This document shows positions 16,772 through 25,500 of a stretch of DNA of 64,000 nucleotides, piece after piece (the first letter of the stretch is position 1; each line of letters opens with the position of its first letter). Source of the stretch: Actinomycetes bacterium. GTDB taxonomy: Bacteria > Actinomycetota > Actinomycetes > Streptosporangiales > Streptosporangiaceae. Below the pieces are notes generated by a model, which did not search any database, was not told the origin of the DNA, and saw only the letters and a program-made list of their open reading frames with translations. A program made the translations under genes and the position numbers. Location: contig JAOPYO010000311.1 of assembly GCA_025964575.1 (NCBI GenBank), forward strand, positions 36,763 through 100,762, read 5' to 3'.

Positions 16772-17869
16772 TCAAAGCCGCGCGAGGGTGGCCCGGACCT
16801 CGGCGGCGATCTGCGGCACCTCTCCGGTCGGCACGACCAGAACGGGCACGTCGGCGTCCGGACCGCTCACGATGGCCGGGCCGCTCGGGTTACCGGGAAT
16901 CAGCCCGGCCGAGAGACCGAGAACACCCAGGCCGGCGCAGATCTCCTCCCGCACTTCGGGCTGGTCCTCCCCGATCTCGCCGGTGAACACCAGGGCGTCG
17001 AGGCGGTCCAGGGACGCGGCCATGGCGGCGATGCCGCGGCGAGCGTAGTGAGTGAAGACGTCCAGTGCGAGTGCGGCGGCAGCGTCGCCGGAGACGCGGG
17101 CACGCACCAGATCGCGGGTGTCATCGGAAATATCGGACAACCCGGCCAGACCTGAGCGCCGGTTCAGCGTCTGGGTGATCTCGTCGGCGTCCAGCCCGTG
17201 CTCGGTCTGGAGCCACAGCAGGAGCCCCGGATCGACGCTGCCGCTGCGGCGGCACATCACCAGTCCCTCCAGCGGGGTGAAGCCCATGGTGGTGTCGACG
17301 CTGCGGCCCTCCCGTACGGCGCAGGCGGAGCAACCGCCGCCAAGGTGGGTCAGTACGACCTGGATCTCGTCGACGGGTCGGCCGATCAGTTCGGCGGCGT
17401 GGCCCAGGGCCCAGGCGTACGACAGACCGTGGAAGCCGTACCGGCGCAGCCCATAGCGTTCTCGCCACTCGGCCGGGAGAGCGTACATGCGGGCGGCCTC
17501 GGGCAGGTCGGCATGGAAAGCGGTGTCGAAGCAGGCCACGTGCGGCACATCAGGCAGCGCGGTGCGCGCCTCGTCGAGAGCTGCCAGCGCCTGCGGCACG
17601 TGCAATGGGGCTAGCTTGGCGACGCCTTCCAGCTCGGCGCGGACCTTGTCGTCGATCACCGTGGGTTGTGACAGCCGTGGCCCACCATGCACCAACCGGT
17701 GCCCGACCGCGGAGATGGGAAGGTCACCGGCCGCGAGATCCCGCCAGGCTCGGTCGGTCTGCGGCCCGTCGGCGCCGCCGACGTCGGCCTGCGCAAGGAC
17801 CTCGTCGTCAGGTCCCAGCACCCGCAGGTGCAGGCTGGCAGAGCCGGTATCGACGACCAGCACGTTCAT
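16772..17869 (-). CDS. ackA: Acetate kinase family protein
   Basis: Converts acetyl phosphate plus ADP to acetate plus ATP, or the reverse. Family motifs run in order: GHRLVHGG, CFDTAFH, RYGFHGLSY, VVLTHLGGGCSA, MGFTPLEGLV, RSGSVDPG and FTGEIGE. The protein is 365 aa against about 400 usually. The N-terminal motif is VVDTGSASLHL where most acetate kinases have an Asn-Ala-Gly-Ser-Ser-Ser-x-Lys sequence, so the Asn and Lys of that motif are replaced. No phosphotransacetylase or phosphoketolase gene is adjacent. A small gene lies 47 bases upstream and is probably cotranscribed. Confidence 0.88.
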   Translation of the reverse strand: MNVLVVDTGSASLHLRVLGPDDEVLAQADVGGADGPQTDRAWRDLAAGDLPISAVGHRLVHGGPRLSQPTVIDDKVRAELEGVAKLAPLHVPQALAALDEARTALPDVPHVACFDTAFHADLPEAARMYALPAEWRERYGLRRYGFHGLSYAWALGHAAELIGRPVDEIQVVLTHLGGGCSACAVREGRSVDTTMGFTPLEGLVMCRRSGSVDPGLLLWLQTEHGLDADEITQTLNRRSGLAGLSDISDDTRDLVRARVSGDAAAALALDVFTHYARRGIAAMAASLDRLDALVFTGEIGEDQPEVREEICAGLGVLGLSAGLIPGNPSGPAIVSGPDADVPVLVVPTGEVPQIAAEVRATLARL

Positions 17870-17916
17870 CAGGGCCCTCCCAGAGGTCTCTCACGACGGC
17901 GGCGGTTCTCCGGCGA

Positions 17917-18144
17917 CTACTCCACGATGAGGTCGTCCAGGAGCGCGAGCGCGGCCTGCCGTACGTCGTCAGGGGTCACGCCGTCGAGGACACTGCGGGC
18001 CTGGTCGACGGTGCGGGTGGTGGCGCACGTGACCGCCACGCTCCCAGCTGCCGCGCGCCGTAGTGATCCAGCTGGTGCGCTGTCGGCGACCTCACGGGCA
18101 CGCGAGGCAAGGTCGAGGTTGTCTGTCGTGCTTGAGGCGGCCAA
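17917..18144 (-). CDS. Small helical protein upstream of ackA
   Basis: 75-aa soluble protein of unknown function, rich in Ala, Asp and Arg and predicted helical, ending in an acidic LLDDLIVE. It starts with TTG at 18144, with AAGGAG 5 bases upstream, a good site that supports a real gene. It is 47 bases upstream of ackA in the same direction. No family recognised. Confidence 0.5.
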   Translation of the reverse strand: MAASSTTDNLDLASRAREVADSAPAGSLRRAAAGSVAVTCATTRTVDQARSVLDGVTPDDVRQAALALLDDLIVE

Positions 18145-18269
18145 CGGTACTCCTTGGGTCGGTGGGGCGATCTTATTCAGAGAAGGAATCTCTTACCATT
18201 GTCGGCCTCCATCGAGCGGCGCCACGCACCGTAGTCGAGAGCGGGTCTTGTCTCTTGACTCAGGGGTTT

Positions 18270-18303
18270 CCAGATGCGGCAGATGCCTGTGAGGCAGGTC
18301 TGG
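18270..18303 (+). promoter_or_regulatory. Nested hairpin in the leader of the kimA-like gene
   Basis: CCAGA (18270-18274) pairs with TCTGG (18299-18303), enclosing TGCCT/AGGCA (18284-18288 and 18292-18296) around a GTG loop. It lies in the 259-base region between the divergent small gene and the transporter. It could be an RNA leader element, but it does not match the ydaO (c-di-AMP) riboswitch consensus as I remember it. Confidence 0.25.
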
Positions 18304-18403
18304 GTATCGGTGCGGAGTGGGCGGGTGCGGACCCGGGTAAGGGGCCAGAGCCTGGCGGTTTCCCTGGTCATCTTGTCGGCGTGGGCATCACAATTCGCTG
18401 GCA

Positions 18404-20230
18404 GTGAGCGAATGGGGTTCTTCGGTGGTTTCAAGCAAGTTGGCGCCGAAGGTACCGCTGCGCCACGGTGAGGGCGACAAAGAGCATTTGGGCAGTATCG
18501 GCGGACTGGCCGCGTTGTCGCTGGACGCGCTGAGCTCGGTGGCCTACGGTCCTGAGGCCATTGTTCTGGTGCTGGCGGCCGCTGGTGCGTCGGCGCTGCG
18601 CTTGACGCTGCCGATCACCGTGGCCATCGTCGCGCTGTTGGCTGTGCTGGTCGTGTCCTACAGCCAGGTCATCGCCGTGCACCCGGATGGTGGTGGTGCC
18701 TATGCCGTGGCCAAGAAGGATCTCGGAGCGGTGGTCAGCCTGCTCGCGGCCGCGAGCCTGGTCGTGGACTATGTGCTGACCGTCGCGGTCAGTCTCGCGG
18801 CCGGGGCGGCGAGCCTGGCGTCGGCGTTCCCGCTGCTGGCACACCATCAATTGGCGATCTCCCTGATCGGGCTGTTCGCGCTCACCGCGGTCAACCTGTG
18901 GGGCATCGCGGAGAGTGCTCGGGTGCTCATGGTGCCGATGGTGGTGTTCCTCGCTGCGATGTTCGGCATCATCGGGATAGGTCTGGCACGGTCGCATCCG
19001 GCTGCGGTGGTCGGCAGTTCGATACCGATAGGCGCCGGTGAAGCCCTCGGGCTCGTGCTGATCCTCAAGGCCTTCTCTGCCGGCTGCTCGGCCCTGACCG
19101 GGATCGAGGCGATCGCCAATGGGGTCCCCGCCTTCCGGGAGCCACGTGCCCAGCGCGCTCAGCGCACCGAGTTGATGCTCGGCGTTCTGCTGGGAGTGAT
19201 GCTGATCGGGATGTCGGTGCTCATCCACCGTGACCATGTGGCGCCGCGGGGTGGAGTCACCGTCCTGGCCCAACTCGCCGCCGGCTCGTACGGCACCGGA
19301 TGGGCCTACTACGCGACGAACATCGTGGTCGCGCTGGTGCTCGGGCTGGCTGCGAACACCAGCTTCGGTGGTTTGCCGGTACTGATGAGCCTGCTGGCGA
19401 AGGACCACCGGCTGCCGCACCTGTTCGGCCTCCGCGCCGAGCGGCCGGTGTACCGCTACGGGGTGATCTGCCTGGGTGTGCTCTCAGGGGCACTGCTGAT
19501 CTCCGTCCACGCCGCCACCGCCCGGCTCATCCCGCTGTACGCGATCGGAGTGTTCATCGGATTCACCATCAGCCAGACCGGGCTGGTCCAGCACTGGCGC
19601 TCCGAGCGCCCCCCAGGGTGGGTGCCCCGGGCGGTTCTGAACGGCACCGGTGCGCTGATGACGGCGACGGCCACCGTGGTGTTCCTTATGAGCAAGTTCA
19701 CCGAGGGGGCCTGGCTGGTGGTGGTCGCCATACCCGCGATGATGCTGCTGTTCTCCCGGATCGAGAACTACTACCAGGCGGTGGGACGTGAACTCGGAGT
19801 CGGAGAGATCCCGGGCCTGCCACAGGCCACCACCAGCCTGGTGATCGTGCCTGTCGGGGAGGTCAACCGGTTGACCCAGCGGGCCTTGTCCGCGGCGCTG
19901 GCCCTCGGCACTGAGGTCGTCGCGGTCAACGTCCACCCCGACGCCGAGCAAGGCGCGGCATTCCGCGCCCGGTGGGAGCAATGGAATCCAGGCGTGCGGC
20001 TGGACACTGTCGTCGACCCCCATCGGTCCCTGGTCCAACCCATCGTCGCCTACGTGCAGCAGGCCCAGGCCGTGGACAGGGAGATCGCCGTCCTCATTCC
20101 CGAGGTCGAACCCCGCCGGTGGCGCTACCGGATCCTGCAGAACCAGCGGGGACTACTCCTGGCCACTGTGCTGCGCGCCCGCACCGATGTCGTCGTGTGC
20201 ATGTTGCCCTACCGGCTCACCAGCCGGTAG
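18404..20230 (+). CDS. kimA: KimA-like potassium transporter (APC superfamily)
   Basis: Twelve-helix APC-superfamily permease of 608 aa with a C-terminal cytosolic domain, closely resembling Bacillus subtilis KimA (YdaO), a proton-coupled high-affinity K+ importer inhibited by c-di-AMP. Shared landmarks include SLDALSSVAYG, HPDGGGAYAVAKKDLG, VDYVLTVAVS, LKAFSAGCSALTGIEAI, LVLGLAANTSF, IPLYAIGVFI-TISQTG and an end in MLPYRL. The GTG at 18404 begins in frame but has a weak site. GTG 18425 with GGGG 7 bases upstream is equally plausible. The soluble tail from about residue 455 is the presumed c-di-AMP region. Confidence 0.82.
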   Translation: MSEWGSSVVSSKLAPKVPLRHGEGDKEHLGSIGGLAALSLDALSSVAYGPEAIVLVLAAAGASALRLTLPITVAIVALLAVLVVSYSQVIAVHPDGGGAYAVAKKDLGAVVSLLAAASLVVDYVLTVAVSLAAGAASLASAFPLLAHHQLAISLIGLFALTAVNLWGIAESARVLMVPMVVFLAAMFGIIGIGLARSHPAAVVGSSIPIGAGEALGLVLILKAFSAGCSALTGIEAIANGVPAFREPRAQRAQRTELMLGVLLGVMLIGMSVLIHRDHVAPRGGVTVLAQLAAGSYGTGWAYYATNIVVALVLGLAANTSFGGLPVLMSLLAKDHRLPHLFGLRAERPVYRYGVICLGVLSGALLISVHAATARLIPLYAIGVFIGFTISQTGLVQHWRSERPPGWVPRAVLNGTGALMTATATVVFLMSKFTEGAWLVVVAIPAMMLLFSRIENYYQAVGRELGVGEIPGLPQATTSLVIVPVGEVNRLTQRALSAALALGTEVVAVNVHPDAEQGAAFRARWEQWNPGVRLDTVVDPHRSLVQPIVAYVQQAQAVDREIAVLIPEVEPRRWRYRILQNQRGLLLATVLRARTDVVVCMLPYRLTSR

Positions 20231-20257
20231 CCGTGGGGATGCCCGGGTGTCCACGGC
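20230..20257. terminator. Possible terminator after the kimA-like gene
   Basis: GCCGTGG (20230-20236) and CCACGGC (20251-20257) form a 7-bp stem at the end of the transporter gene. A perfect 16-bp palindrome without spacer, AGACGCCCGGGCGTCT, follows at 20282-20297 between the convergent genes. Confidence 0.4.
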
Positions 20258-20364
20258 CCTTCCCTGTTAACGCTAAGCCGCAGACGCCCGGGCGTCTCAC
20301 CCCTCCAACGCGCGCGCCGCGTGGCGGGTCTGGTCAGCAGTACGCGAACGGGTCGGTCCGCGGT

Positions 20365-20610
20365 TCAACATGCCGGTGCCCGAAATCGATCCCGCAGCAC
20401 CTGCCGTGGCACCGTCTTGTAGTTCTGTCCTTCGATCGGCGTCAGGTCATCGGCCATGACCGTCGCCTGCTGGGAGTGCCATCCGTGCATGTCCCGTTGC
20501 ACCCAGGCGATCTCGGCGCACCACACCCGTGGCTCAAGCTCATGCCAGCGGAGCAGATAGACGCTGCCGTCCGCGCGGGCGGAGTGGATGATCGGAGGGA
20601 TGTGAGACAC
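20365..20610 (-). CDS. Hypothetical 81-aa protein
   Basis: Small soluble protein with a balanced composition, rich in His, Trp and Arg, including SVYLLRWHELEPRVWCAEI and WVQRDMHGWHSQQ. It reads like a conserved actinobacterial hypothetical protein, but I cannot name a family. GTG 20610 is chosen because the sequence becomes protein-like there. The frame stays open upstream to an ATG at 20766, which would add 52 low-quality residues. It converges on the kimA-like gene. Confidence 0.45.
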   Translation of the reverse strand: MSHIPPIIHSARADGSVYLLRWHELEPRVWCAEIAWVQRDMHGWHSQQATVMADDLTPIEGQNYKTVPRQVLRDRFRAPAC

Positions 20611-20957
20611 GTGACCGTTGCCTTGGGGGTGGACGGTTGCAGAGATCTCGAAGGCTGAACCGACAGACCGGGCGCCTGTGTGGGCTTCGGGAGCGGGGAC
20701 TCCAAGAGGCCGTCTCCAGCAGGCGCCCGGTCCGTTCCGGGTGGGGCGCTCAGTAGTACGCGCCATGGATGCCCTGGGGTTCAAACAGGGTTCAGGCACA
20801 CGGAGAAATCTTCCCCGGGTTGCGGTTCCGTCGTGGGGCGCACTCTCATCTGCAGAACCCTGCAAACTCGCATAAGGTTCGCCGCAGGCCGTTGCCCGAC
20901 CGAATGGTCTCGTGACCGGCGACGACCAGATGGACGGAACCATAGGGAGGCGGCCGG
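20611..20957. other. Divergent intergenic region before the GH3 gene
   Basis: 347 bases between the divergent 81-aa gene and the GH3 lipoprotein gene. Apart from GGAGG 7 bases before the GH3 ATG I see no strong promoter, repeat or RNA. The minus-strand frame may extend into it as noted for the 81-aa gene. Confidence 0.35.
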
Positions 20958-22163
20958 ATGCGTCGTGGCCAGGTACAGATCAACATCGTCTGCGTGATCG
21001 CCGCCGCAGCGACCACTCTGTCCTGCGCCTCAGGGGCAGCCGATCCGAAGGCCCCGACCTCGAACAACGCCAGGACCTATACGGCCACCAGAGCGGCGTC
21101 CAGTAGCACTGACCGGCTGCCTAAACCCTCGTCCAAACCGTCGCCGAAACTGTCGACTCTGCAGCTCGCGGGCCAGCGGGTCATCTACAGCTATCGGGGG
21201 CGGACACCGCCGGCCAGCCTGCTTCAGCGGATCCGCCGTGGCGAGGCCGCAGGCGTCATGTTCTTCAAAGGCAACATTTCAAGCCGGACCCAGATCCGCA
21301 AGGTCATCGCCGAACTGCAGAAGGCCAATAAGCAGAGCCCTGTCCGAGCGCCACTGCTCATGATGACCGACCAGGAGGGCGGCCTCGTCCGCCGACTGTC
21401 AGGCGCCCCGTTCCTCTCGCAGAAACAGATCGGCGGGGCGAGCCACCCCGTGACCGCGGCAAGCCAGGCCGGCACAGGCGCAGGCCAGAACCTGCGGGGC
21501 GTGGGGATGAACGTCAACCTGGCGCCCGTGCTGGATGTCTACCGCAAACACGGCGACTTCGACGACCAGTTCCAGCGCTCCTACAGCACGAACCCGAAGA
21601 CGGTGGCCGACCTGGGCGCTGCCTTCATCACAGCTCAGCAGCACACCGGTGTGGCCGCCACCGGCAAACACTTCCCAGGACTGGGCGCCGCCGCCGCGAA
21701 GCAGAACACCGACATGGTTCCTGTCACCCTGCACCTGTCGGCGAATACGCTCCGTACAGTTGATGAGCCCCCCTACCAGGCGGCGATCGGGGCCGGCATC
21801 CAGTTGATCATGGTGTCGTGGGCCACCTATCCGTCACTCGATCCGCACCGGCCGGCCGGACTCTCACCGACCATCGTCCAGAACGAACTGCGGAAGCGGT
21901 TCGGCTTCAAGGGCGTCACCATCACCGATGCCCTTGAAGCCGGTGGACTCAAGGCCTTCGGTTCCACCTCTCGGCGCGGCGTGCTGGCGGCCGGGGCCGG
22001 AATGGATCTCCTGCTCTACTCTGCCCAGAACGTCAACGAGGGGATCGGCGGGCTGAACGCACTTGTGAGTGCGCTTCGCTCGGGCCGGCTGAACTCCGCC
22101 GCATTCTCGGCCTCCGCTCAGCGCGTCATGGCCCTCCGCTCCAGCGTCGCCTCGACCTACTAG
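20958..22163 (+). CDS. Glycoside hydrolase family 3 (NagZ-like), exported
   Basis: Secreted, possibly lipid-anchored (Cys in TTLSCAS) beta-N-acetylglucosaminidase-like enzyme of 401 aa, with a Ser/Lys/Pro linker after the signal. The GH3 barrel shows AAGVMFFKGNI, MMTDQEGG, LRGVGMNVNLAPVLDV, GKHFPGLG and the nucleophile Asp in VTITDALEAGG. Where NagZ has KHFPGHG followed by Asp-Ser-His, this protein has KHFPGLG followed by Asn-Thr-Asp, so the usual acid/base His is absent, as I recall for several actinobacterial relatives. GGAGG lies 7 bases before ATG 20958. A muropeptide substrate is likely but unproven. Confidence 0.82.
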   Translation: MRRGQVQINIVCVIAAAATTLSCASGAADPKAPTSNNARTYTATRAASSSTDRLPKPSSKPSPKLSTLQLAGQRVIYSYRGRTPPASLLQRIRRGEAAGVMFFKGNISSRTQIRKVIAELQKANKQSPVRAPLLMMTDQEGGLVRRLSGAPFLSQKQIGGASHPVTAASQAGTGAGQNLRGVGMNVNLAPVLDVYRKHGDFDDQFQRSYSTNPKTVADLGAAFITAQQHTGVAATGKHFPGLGAAAAKQNTDMVPVTLHLSANTLRTVDEPPYQAAIGAGIQLIMVSWATYPSLDPHRPAGLSPTIVQNELRKRFGFKGVTITDALEAGGLKAFGSTSRRGVLAAGAGMDLLLYSAQNVNEGIGGLNALVSALRSGRLNSAAFSASAQRVMALRSSVASTY

Positions 22164-22193
22164 GGCATGTCCCTAATTCGCTGAACCGCACGA

Positions 22194-22221
22194 GTGCCGC
22201 CCCCGACAGCGGGAGCGGCAC
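22194..22221. terminator. Terminator hairpin after the GH3 gene
   Basis: GTGCCGCCCCCG (22194-22205) and CGGGAGCGGCAC (22210-22221) pair over 12 positions with a single mismatch around a 4-base loop, 31 bases past the GH3 stop. Confidence 0.65.
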
Positions 22222-22238
22222 CTGCCGGGATCGGCTTG

Positions 22239-22421
22239 TCAGCTGGTCACGAACAGCGTCTGGCCGAAGGTACCGGGGGTGGTCTCACCGACCAGCTGGA
22301 AGCTCGCGGTGACGGTCGCGGTGTCCGGGCAGTACGTGCTGCTGCCGCTGCTGATCTTGGGCAGCGCGGCCCCGTCGATCAAGGGCATCGCGAAGATAAC
22401 TAGCGGCAACCGCCTAAACAA
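22239..22421 (-). pseudogene. Probable 3' remnant of a secreted-protein gene
   Basis: About 45 codons ending at 22239 read like the C-terminus of an exported protein (SSGSSTYCPDTATVTASFQL, then a Thr/Gly-rich end) with typical third-position G/C. Upstream in the frame the sequence turns AT-richer and implausible, with no start signal. I read it as the tail of a truncated gene between the GH3 and P-type ATPase genes. The remaining bases to 22550 hold nothing I can identify. Confidence 0.3.
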
Positions 22422-22550
22422 TGCTGTGTAAAGAGGTCAATCTGGTCGAAAAGCCAATCGGGCCATCTAGTGCTACGCCAACAGCAGTGGTACATGCAGG
22501 GCTGGCCAACGCAGCGAGGTGCTCACACAGGGGCGTCGGTGAAATCGACC

Positions 22551-25500
22551 TCAGGCTGGGGCTGGGGCTGCCGCGTCGGCTTGGACGGGCAAAAGGCGGG
22601 GGAGCAGGATCGAGATTGCCGTGGCGGCGCCGGCCGCGGCCAAGACCAGGGTCCACGCGGCCGGGCCGAGAGGAGTGCATTCGAAGAACTGGCTGACGCC
22701 CGGAGTCTCGATGACCATGGCCAGGACGAAGGCCGAGATGGCCGCGGTGGCGAGGACTGTACGGCTGCGCCATCCGGTCTGCAGGGTCTGGGCCAGCTGG
22801 GTCATCACCAGGGCCGCAAGGCCCATGGTGTCGGCGCGGCGGCGCCGGCCGGTGAAGCGCCCGGACTGCCAGGCCATGACGGCACCTAGCGCTGTCACCG
22901 CCCCGCGCATCACGATCGCCTGGGTCAGCGCGTCTCCGAACAGGTTCTGGCGAAGCGGGGTCCGCCTCGGATGGTGGGTAGGTGGCGCGAGCGCGACGGC
23001 CAATGCGGGGAGCATGTCGGTGAGGGTGTTGACGAGCAGGAGTTGACGGGTGGTGAGCGGTGCCCGCCCACCCACCGCCGTGCCGTAGATGGTGAAGGTG
23101 ACCTCACCCAGGTTTCCGCCGACCAGGATCGAGGCCGCGTTGCGCACGCTGGCCCACAGGGCCCGGCCCTCGAACATGGCCTGCACGATGGCGGGCAGGT
23201 CGGCGCCGGGCAGGATCAGGTCGGCGGCCGATCGGGCGGCGCGCGAGTCCCCGCCCGCGAGGCCGATACCGACGTCGGCCAACCGGATCGCCGCCGCGTC
23301 GTTGCTCCCGTCGCCCGTCATGGCGACGACTTTCCCGGCTCGCTGCAGCGCCTGCACGATGAGGACCTTGTGCTCGGGACTCACCCGGGCGAACACGGAG
23401 GTCTCGGCGATGCGGTCGATGCGTTCCTGTTCGCCGAGCCGGTCCAGTTCGGCGCCTGTGAGCACCCGGTCGGGCTCGGGGATACTCAGCCCGGCGGCCA
23501 CTGCGCGGGCGGTGTCCGGATGATCTCCAGTGATCATCACGACCCGTATCCCGGCCTTGGTGAGCTGGTCGATCGCCTGGGGAGCCTGCGGGCGGGGAGC
23601 ATCGGCGATACCGACGAATCCGAGTAGCACCAGCTCGGCGGCCTCCCCGAGCTTCTCCACCTCGGTGAGGTCCTCCTGGGACACATCCCCCGCAGCGACC
23701 GCGAGAACGCGAAGTCCGGCGCCGGCCAGGCGTTCGACCGTGGCCCACGCGGCTTGGCGCCGCTCCTCGGTGAATGGTTCGGTTCTGGCGCCGACGGCCA
23801 CCCGTTCGCAGCGGCGCAGTGTCGCCTCGGGAGATCCCTTGACCGCGACGTGGGGCACGCCGTCTTCGGTGCCCATCGACCAGGAGTGACCACGGGCGGC
23901 CGTGAACTGTGTTTCGTGGAGGAGGATCCACTCCGGGTCTTCGCCGAGGTGTGCCCGGGCGGCGTCGATGACGGCGCGGTCGGTCGCATGCCGGACCGGG
24001 CCCTCCTGCGGGCAGGCCCGCGAGGCCGTGATGAGCAGGCGGCGGCCCAGCCGCGAGGTGGGTTCGATATCTGCGTCCGGTCCGCTCAGCCGGGTGAGCG
24101 TGAGCCGGCCCTCGGTGAGCGTGCCGGTCTTGTCGAAGCACAGTGTGTCGACCCGGCCCAGGGTACCGAGCGTGCGAGAGCTACGGACGAGCACGTCGCG
24201 CCGCGACAACCGGCGTGCGGCCGCCAGCTGCGCGACGGTTGCGACCAAGGGCAATCCCTCCGGGACCGCGGCGATCGCCACCGCGATCCCCGACGAGACC
24301 GCCTGCCGCATGTTGACGCCGCGCACGAAGGAGAGCACGGCGACCAGTGCTCCGCTCAGTCCGGTCACGGGCAACGAGATGCGCGTCAGCTCGTTCAGCT
24401 GCGCCTGAACACCGACAGACGCCATGACCTGGCCGGCCACCGCGGCGGCCCGGCCTGCCTCGGTCGCGTCGCCGGTCGCGACCACCACCGCCGAGGCCCG
24501 TCCGGCGAGCACAGTGGTTCCTTCGTGGACCATGCAAGCCCGCTCCGCCAGGTCGGCCCCCGGGGTCGACTCCGTCGACTTGGCGACCGGCAGGGACTCT
24601 CCGGTCAGGCTCGACTCGTCGACCTCGAGGTCGTCGGCGTCCAGGAGCCGGGCATCGGCCGGGACGACGTCGGAGGGCTCCAGCACGATGACGTCGCCGA
24701 CCCGCAGTTCTCTTGCTGCCACGAGATCTGATTCCGGCCGGTCGTACAGCCAGGGCGACTGATTGGAGCGCAGTCGGCGGCCCAGCGCGCGCTGCTCTAC
24801 GAGCAGATGGCGTAGCGCGTGCTCCGCTCGTGTCCGCTGCACACCGCTGATCAAGGCGTTGCCGGTCATCACCCCGGCGACCAGAGCCGCATCGATTCCC
24901 GAGCCGACGATCGCGGAGGCCACCGCGCCCAGTACCAGGATCGGCGTCAGCGGATCGCGTAACTCATACTCGACCGCTCGGACGAGATCGGCCAGGGCCC
25001 GCACGGGCCGCGGAGGGTGCAGAGCTCGCGTCGGTCGACCGTCGTGACCCGAAGTGGAGGAGAGCTCCGCGGCGCGATGGAGTGCGGCCTGGGTGTCCAT
25101 CGCGTGCCAGGCGAAGCGTGGGATCGGCCTAGGGCAGCGCCGCGCGGCCACCCGATGGCTGGAGAGCGCCCCGCCGACCAGTGCGAACAGCGCGGAAGAG
25201 TGCACCGGGGCGAAGTTCAGCGCAGCCGCTGATCGCCGTCTGGTGACGGCCAGCAGTGCGCCCAGGGACGAGCCGCCGAGGGCGAGCCTAACGGCACGCC
25301 GGCTGGCCTCCCGTGCCGCGCCGACCGCCGTGACCAATTGCCAGACCTGCTCGAGGCCGGGCCCGCAGATCAGGTCCGCACCCCACACAGTCGGCCGCCC
25401 GTCCTTGATCACCGCAATGGCCACATCCGCCGCCAGCGCCGCCGCCTCGTCCCCGCCGACGATGAGCACCCCGTGCCCGTCTGCCTGCAGTCTTCGGACG

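Noticed and set aside
18145..18403. ydaO-type c-di-AMP riboswitch upstream of the kimA-like gene
   Set aside because: I looked for the conserved GCTAAC-CCG and GGGG-GAATC type motifs and did not find them. Only a generic hairpin is present.
20766..20943. N-terminal extension of the 81-aa gene to 133 or more residues
   Set aside because: The added residues are Arg/Pro/Gly-rich and unlike the compact region after 20610. Left out of the gene but noted.
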